In this document: in pieces, positions 60,383 to 64,000 of the stretch
Layout: every line of letters begins with the position of its first letter
Position numbering within the stretch: position 1 is the first letter of the stretch
Assembly (NCBI GenBank): GCA_001512965.1
Contig: LFRW01000035.1
Coordinates: forward strand, 30,740-94,739
From: Methanomicrobia archaeon DTU008
GTDB taxonomy: Archaea > Thermoplasmatota > Thermoplasmata > Methanomassiliicoccales > Methanomassiliicoccaceae
Direction of reading: 5' to 3'
DNA: 64,000 bases
Made by a program: the position numbers and the translations under genes
Notes under the pieces: model-generated
What the model saw: only the letters and a program-made list of their open reading frames with translations
Told to the model about the DNA's origin: nothing
Database searches by the model: none

Positions 60383-61486
60383 TCACTTCCTCATGATGCC
60401 GAGATGGCTGAGCTTCTCGGGCAGGTATGTGCTGGTGACATAATCCAGACCGTACTTGGCCAGCGCCTGCTGCTCGGCCTTCTTCCCCAACTTCAGCATC
60501 GTCTCGATCTCGGTGCGCCAGTAGCCGGTGTTGAACCTCGGGTCCTTCAGCTCGGCGTTCAGGGCGCGAACGTCCATGTCGGTGAGCTTGTCGGTCGGAA
60601 GGTCATAGGCCTCGATGTCCGATGCGGTGATCCCGATGAACTCCGCGGATGGAGTGGCCAGGTACTCGGACAGGTGGGCGGTCTTGATGGCGCCGTATGC
60701 GACGGAGGCATAGATACGGAAGGACCATGGGTCACCGTCGGTGAATACCACGACGGGCAGGTTCATCTCGTCGTTCAGGCGCTTGATGAACCTTCTGGTA
60801 GAGCGAGCGGGCTGGCCCTTGAGGTGCACCAGGATGGCGTCCTCGGACTCATCGAAGCCGTTCTCCACGAGCCTGTCGAACATACCGCCCGTCTCGATGG
60901 CGATGACGAACTTGGCCGATGTGGAGACGAGCTCCACCTTCTCCTTCTCCACGTTATAAGGTATGCCATATCCGGAATCTCCGACGTCGTCCCGACAGTT
61001 GAGCGCCTTTCGCTTGCCCTTTCGGTCGGTCTCCACTATGTTCAGGTCTCCTATGACCCGGGCGCCGTCCTCCTCAGGGCGGAGCTTGAAGTCCTCTCGA
61101 AGGCACTGCGTGACGATCTCAAGGTCCTCGGCGAGCATGTTGCTCTCATCCTGGGAATGGAACTTGGCCTTGCCCCATCCCTCCGAGATGTAGTATGCCT
61201 CCCTCAGGGTGGATGAACGGTTGTTGTTGATCATGTCCCTGATAAGCTCCAGCATGTAGGAGGTCCGCAGCAGCATCATGGCCCCCTGGACCTTCTTGGC
61301 GGAGCGGGCACCTTTCTGGCTGCCATATTTCCATACGTTGCTCTTCTTGTCGAACCTTATATTGGCCTTGGTGCGGAGCGGAAGCACCATCTTCGGGATC
61401 TTTCCCTGCTCCAGCTGATCGTATATGGATTCAGAGATGGCATACAGCCTTCTGACAGCCTCGTTGTTGCGCTCACTGGTCGTCAT
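60383..61486 (-). CDS. top6A: DNA topoisomerase VI subunit A
   Basis: Spo11-type DNA-cleaving subunit, 367 residues. The active tyrosine is in REAYYISEG (Tyr98 or Tyr99). TOPRIM metal residues are Glu198 (AIETGG) and Asp250/Asp252 ([10 protein letters not shown]). ATG 61486 is selected because GGGGAGG lies 7 nt upstream, and it overlaps the top6B end by 14 bp. Forms the A2B2 type IIB topoisomerase with the next gene. Confidence 0.95.
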   Translation of the reverse strand: MTTSERNNEAVRRLYAISESIYDQLEQGKIPKMVLPLRTKANIRFDKKSNVWKYGSQKGARSAKKVQGAMMLLRTSYMLELIRDMINNNRSSTLREAYYISEGWGKAKFHSQDESNMLAEDLEIVTQCLREDFKLRPEEDGARVIGDLNIVETDRKGKRKALNCRDDVGDSGYGIPYNVEKEKVELVSTSAKFVIAIETGGMFDRLVENGFDESEDAILVHLKGQPARSTRRFIKRLNDEMNLPVVVFTDGDPWSFRIYASVAYGAIKTAHLSEYLATPSAEFIGITASDIEAYDLPTDKLTDMDVRALNAELKDPRFNTGYWRTEIETMLKLGKKAEQQALAKYGLDYVTSTYLPEKLSHLGIMRK

Positions 61487-63476
61487 TGAGGTCCTCCCCT
61501 GACTCATCATAGTCCGGCTCTTCTTCCGCTTCCTCAGGATCTGGCTCCGGTTCCGCGGCCTCGCTCTCGGTGTAGTTCAGCCCCTCCACGTCCCAGTCTC
61601 CCGGCAGGGGGTCGGCCCCCATGACATATACGGGATTGATCCCAGACACGTACAGGTCCACGTCCTGATACGCTTCGGCATCCAGACCGCTCAGCTCGTA
61701 GGACAGCTTGTATATCTCGGTCGAGGTTATGCGAGGCAGCTCCCAGCTGACCTTCTCCCCATCCTTGACCTCGGACGGTGCCAGGGAACAACGCTTCTCG
61801 TCCAGGCACCCGTTCGGGACGATGGTGTGTATGGAGAACCTCTGCTGCTTGGGAGTGTAGTTGTATATCGTGACATCCACCTTGTGGCGCCCTTTCTCGA
61901 AGGTGACGGAAGAATCGATCCACACCACGTCCATGATCTTGGTGATGGTGCCCCGGAGGTCCGGTACTGGCTTGCCCAGTATGCCTGCGGTCTTCTCGGC
62001 CATCAAGGGTATGATCTCCTGGACGATCTCGAACTTGGCGCGGGTCTTGTTCTTCTGCTCCCTCTTGTTGAGATGTGTCTTGAGGTGCCGTCCGCATGCC
62101 TTGAGGGCAAGCTCGATCTCTTCCTGGATCTGCGGGATGGAGGATATGGCCTCCTTGGCCTCGGAGGTGAACGGTATCTTGGTGGAGGCCACATGGACAA
62201 GGATGATGGCCGGTCCGAAGGGTATGCCGGACCCGCCCCTCTGCTCCAGGCCATACCGTCGCCAGTCCGTGTTCTCAATGGCCTTGGTGATGACGCACGC
62301 CCCTTGCTGGTACAGAAGGGGCACACGGTTGGCGAATCGGTAGATCTGCACGGTCTGGTCGCGAGGCAGCCCTCCGCCGTACACGATCCCGACCTCTACA
62401 AGGAAGGGATTGCCCGAGTGCACCTTGGGGTCCCGCGTCACCGGGGGCGCATAGAACTCCGGCTTCACATCATCAAGGACATGCTTCAGCCCCTTTCGGA
62501 TCAAGTTGCCACCGATCGGGGATAGGCAATCGACCTGTGGCGCCATGATCTTGACCTGGCCGATCCCGTCCAGCAGCTTCTTGCACGATTCCAGCGTCAT
62601 CTGCGACGGCCTGGTGGTCTCAGGCAGCATGGAGGCGGAACAGATCTCCCGCGCGACCCGCTCGGATACGCGATTGAAGTCGTTCTGCAGGAACTTGACC
62701 AAGCTGCGCTCCTTGGTCGCCTTGGCCATGTTCATCAGCGTACCTAGCTCGATGCCGTCCGGATGCGGCTTTATCTCCTTCGTCCTGGGCGGAAGAACGT
62801 CGGTGGCCCTGTCGAAGAAGTGCCTCTTCCCATCGGGATCTATGAACGTTATTCTTGCATGAGGATTGACGATCGCCGTCTGCCTCAGGTACTCGTACAC
62901 CGACTGCCGACCGTTGACATAGCGACCGTTCATGTAGAACGATACCCTGGTGCCATGTTCCACTTCGTTCCAGGGGATGTAGTCCTCACGGAGGATGACC
63001 GGCATGTTCTTCTTGGTGTCGATGACGATGTCGATCTCCTTCGCCGCCTCCGCGCCCTCGACCTTGGATCGTGCCGTGGCAGCCTTCCCCGTGGTTATCT
63101 GACCATACATGATGGTGGCCGATATGCCGATGCCCTGCTGCCCCCTCGACTGCCTGACGGCATGGAAGCGAGAGCCGTACAGCAGACGTCCGAAGACGTT
63201 GGGCATGGAGGTTGGCATGATCCCTGGCCCGTTGTCCTCCACGGTGACGCGGTACTCCTTCTGGTCGACCTTTTCGATCTGGACGGTGATGTCAGGGAGC
63301 ATCTGAGCCTCCTCGCAGGCATCGAGGGCGTTGTCGACCGCCTCCTTGACCCCCATGATGAGGCTCTTCACGGGAGAATCGAAGCCTAGGATCTGCCGGT
63401 TCTTCTCGAAGAACTCGGACACCGAGATCTCCTTCTGACCTTTTGCCAGTCTTTGAGCTGTAGAAGTAGAGGGCAT
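61473..63476 (-). CDS. top6B: DNA topoisomerase VI subunit B
   Basis: ATPase subunit, 667 residues, with a GHKL domain ([14 protein letters not shown] near 46-58, [10 protein letters not shown] near 78-87, RGQQGIGIS near 110-118), H2TH and transducer domains, and an acidic C-terminal tail ([19 protein letters not shown]). The tail after residue 620 is variable in the family. A minus-strand TTTTAAA near 63500 suggests a leaderless transcript from ATG 63476. Confidence 0.95.
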   Translation of the reverse strand: MPSTSTAQRLAKGQKEISVSEFFEKNRQILGFDSPVKSLIMGVKEAVDNALDACEEAQMLPDITVQIEKVDQKEYRVTVEDNGPGIMPTSMPNVFGRLLYGSRFHAVRQSRGQQGIGISATIMYGQITTGKAATARSKVEGAEAAKEIDIVIDTKKNMPVILREDYIPWNEVEHGTRVSFYMNGRYVNGRQSVYEYLRQTAIVNPHARITFIDPDGKRHFFDRATDVLPPRTKEIKPHPDGIELGTLMNMAKATKERSLVKFLQNDFNRVSERVAREICSASMLPETTRPSQMTLESCKKLLDGIGQVKIMAPQVDCLSPIGGNLIRKGLKHVLDDVKPEFYAPPVTRDPKVHSGNPFLVEVGIVYGGGLPRDQTVQIYRFANRVPLLYQQGACVITKAIENTDWRRYGLEQRGGSGIPFGPAIILVHVASTKIPFTSEAKEAISSIPQIQEEIELALKACGRHLKTHLNKREQKNKTRAKFEIVQEIIPLMAEKTAGILGKPVPDLRGTITKIMDVVWIDSSVTFEKGRHKVDVTIYNYTPKQQRFSIHTIVPNGCLDEKRCSLAPSEVKDGEKVSWELPRITSTEIYKLSYELSGLDAEAYQDVDLYVSGINPVYVMGADPLPGDWDVEGLNYTESEAAEPEPDPEEAEEEPDYDESGEDLNDDQ

Positions 63477-63533
63477 CCAATAACCCCAATGAAAAGGGGT
63501 TTAAAATGGTTTAGGAAGGGGTGCTGGAAAGTA

Positions 63534-64000
63534 CTACTCCTCGAACTCCTTCCCGCAGTTCCAGCAGCTTCGAGCACCTTCGTCCACGGTCGCGCCGCAT
63601 TCCGAACACTCGTATTTGCCCTTCTCAGCGCCCTGCGTGTCTTCTTCGAAGCTCTCCCCGCATTGCGGGCACCTGCCAGCGCTGGCAGGGACATCGCTGC
63701 CGCATTCCGAGCAGACGAAGCTCTCCTCCTGCTTCCCGACGTCATTGCCCCGGGCCATCTGCTGCCGCTCCTTCATGACCTCCTCCATCCGATCCCTCGA
63801 ACGCTGGCTGAACCAGCTGAATGCCAGAAGCAGATAGAAGAGCAGGCCTATCTGGACGAGAAGTGCGATCATGTACGCGGGCAGCAGGGTGGTGAACCTG
63901 TCCACATCGGACTGATGAACAGGCCCATAGCTCTCGAAGGTGTGGACCCATGCGCCACTGGCGTTGGTGGCGAAACGGTATGTGAATACCGACTGTTCGG
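63534..64000 (-). CDS. membrane-anchored double zinc-ribbon protein (5' end beyond the window)
   Basis: A partial gene whose reading frame stays open to the right edge of the window. The visible C-terminal 154 residues contain the end of an extracytoplasmic domain (FTYRFATNASGAWVH), one transmembrane helix (MIALLVQIGLLFYLLLAF), a short charged linker and two cytoplasmic zinc ribbons, CSECG...CPQCG and CSECG...CWNCG. GTG 63905 could be misread as a start, but it follows the extracellular segment in frame. Function unknown. Confidence 0.75.
   Translation of the reverse strand, partial: EQSVFTYRFATNASGAWVHTFESYGPVHQSDVDRFTTLLPAYMIALLVQIGLLFYLLLAFSWFSQRSRDRMEEVMKERQQMARGNDVGKQEESFVCSECGSDVPASAGRCPQCGESFEEDTQGAEKGKYECSECGATVDEGARSCWNCGKEFEE

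Noticed and set aside
63534..63536. TAG stop of the partial zinc-ribbon gene considered as pyrrolysine
   Set aside because: Only about ten non-conserved codons follow before TAA, and both zinc ribbons are complete before it.

Overview
The window is 64 kb of archaeal chromosome with high G+C and tightly packed, mostly short operons. The lineage is inferred from gene content. Archaeal markers are eS1, eL37, eL41, LSm, Sec61-beta, topoisomerase VI A and B, class I lysyl-tRNA synthetase, pyruvoyl arginine decarboxylase and Get3/ArsA. Methanogen markers are HdrC-HdrB, citramalate synthase, a MetX-CBS fusion and a large anaerobic cobalamin cluster. Together these suggest a methanogen of the Thermoplasmata, most likely Methanomassiliicoccales. 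Many genes have a TATA-like box about 25-30 bp before the start codon, so leaderless transcripts appear common.

Layout. 0-11.7 kb: mixed housekeeping (FAD oxidase, S2P-like protease, cation exchanger, a PUA/CysH/ferredoxin protein, transglutaminase, arginine decarboxylase, M16 peptidase, hydrogenase-type maturation protease). 11.7-13.1 kb: hdrC-hdrB. 13.3-21.9 kb: eS1, an intron-bearing tRNA-Met, ArsA, CBS protein, dihydroorotase, YkgJ protein, then LSm-eL37-purF and tRNA-Ala. 22.9-31.9 kb, minus strand: one corrinoid block, cbiT-L-F-G-H-C-D-E followed by a BtuC/BtuD-type permease and ATPase and a separately promoted binding protein. 32-37.7 kb: small and unknown genes, including a PIN-like NYN nuclease coupled to a 506-residue unknown protein. 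37.8-38.3 kb: tRNA-Arg with two introns, eL41, and tRNA-Trp with a guide-RNA-like intron. 38.6-46.7 kb: flavoprotein, a DUF308 protein with an internal UAG, citramalate synthase, homoserine dehydrogenase with an ACT protein, nitrilase and NadE, tRNA-Ser and tRNA-Glu. 47-51.3 kb: cysK-metY-metX, a sulfur amino-acid group with a long structured leader. 51.4-55 kb: small zinc protein, anchored protein, disordered protein, pyrophosphatase, Sec61-beta. 55.3-60.4 kb: lysS, then feoA-feoA-feoB-membrane protein-FeoC-like. 60.4-64 kb: top6A, top6B and a partial zinc-ribbon membrane protein.

The most notable observations are these. (1) tRNA-Arg(UCU) carries both an anticodon-loop and a T-loop intron, each with a clean bulge-helix-bulge. 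(2) An in-frame UAG inside a DUF308 membrane protein could be a pyrrolysine codon or a nonsense mutation. (3) A palindrome GTTGGATG-N3-CATCCAAC recurs at the corrinoid binding-protein promoter and, in two weaker copies, around the TATA box of the cbi operon. (4) Two DtxR/IdeR-like boxes flank the feo TATA box. (5) The NYN nuclease plus unknown-partner operon has no function I can assign. No CRISPR array, insertion sequence, integrase or rRNA gene was seen.
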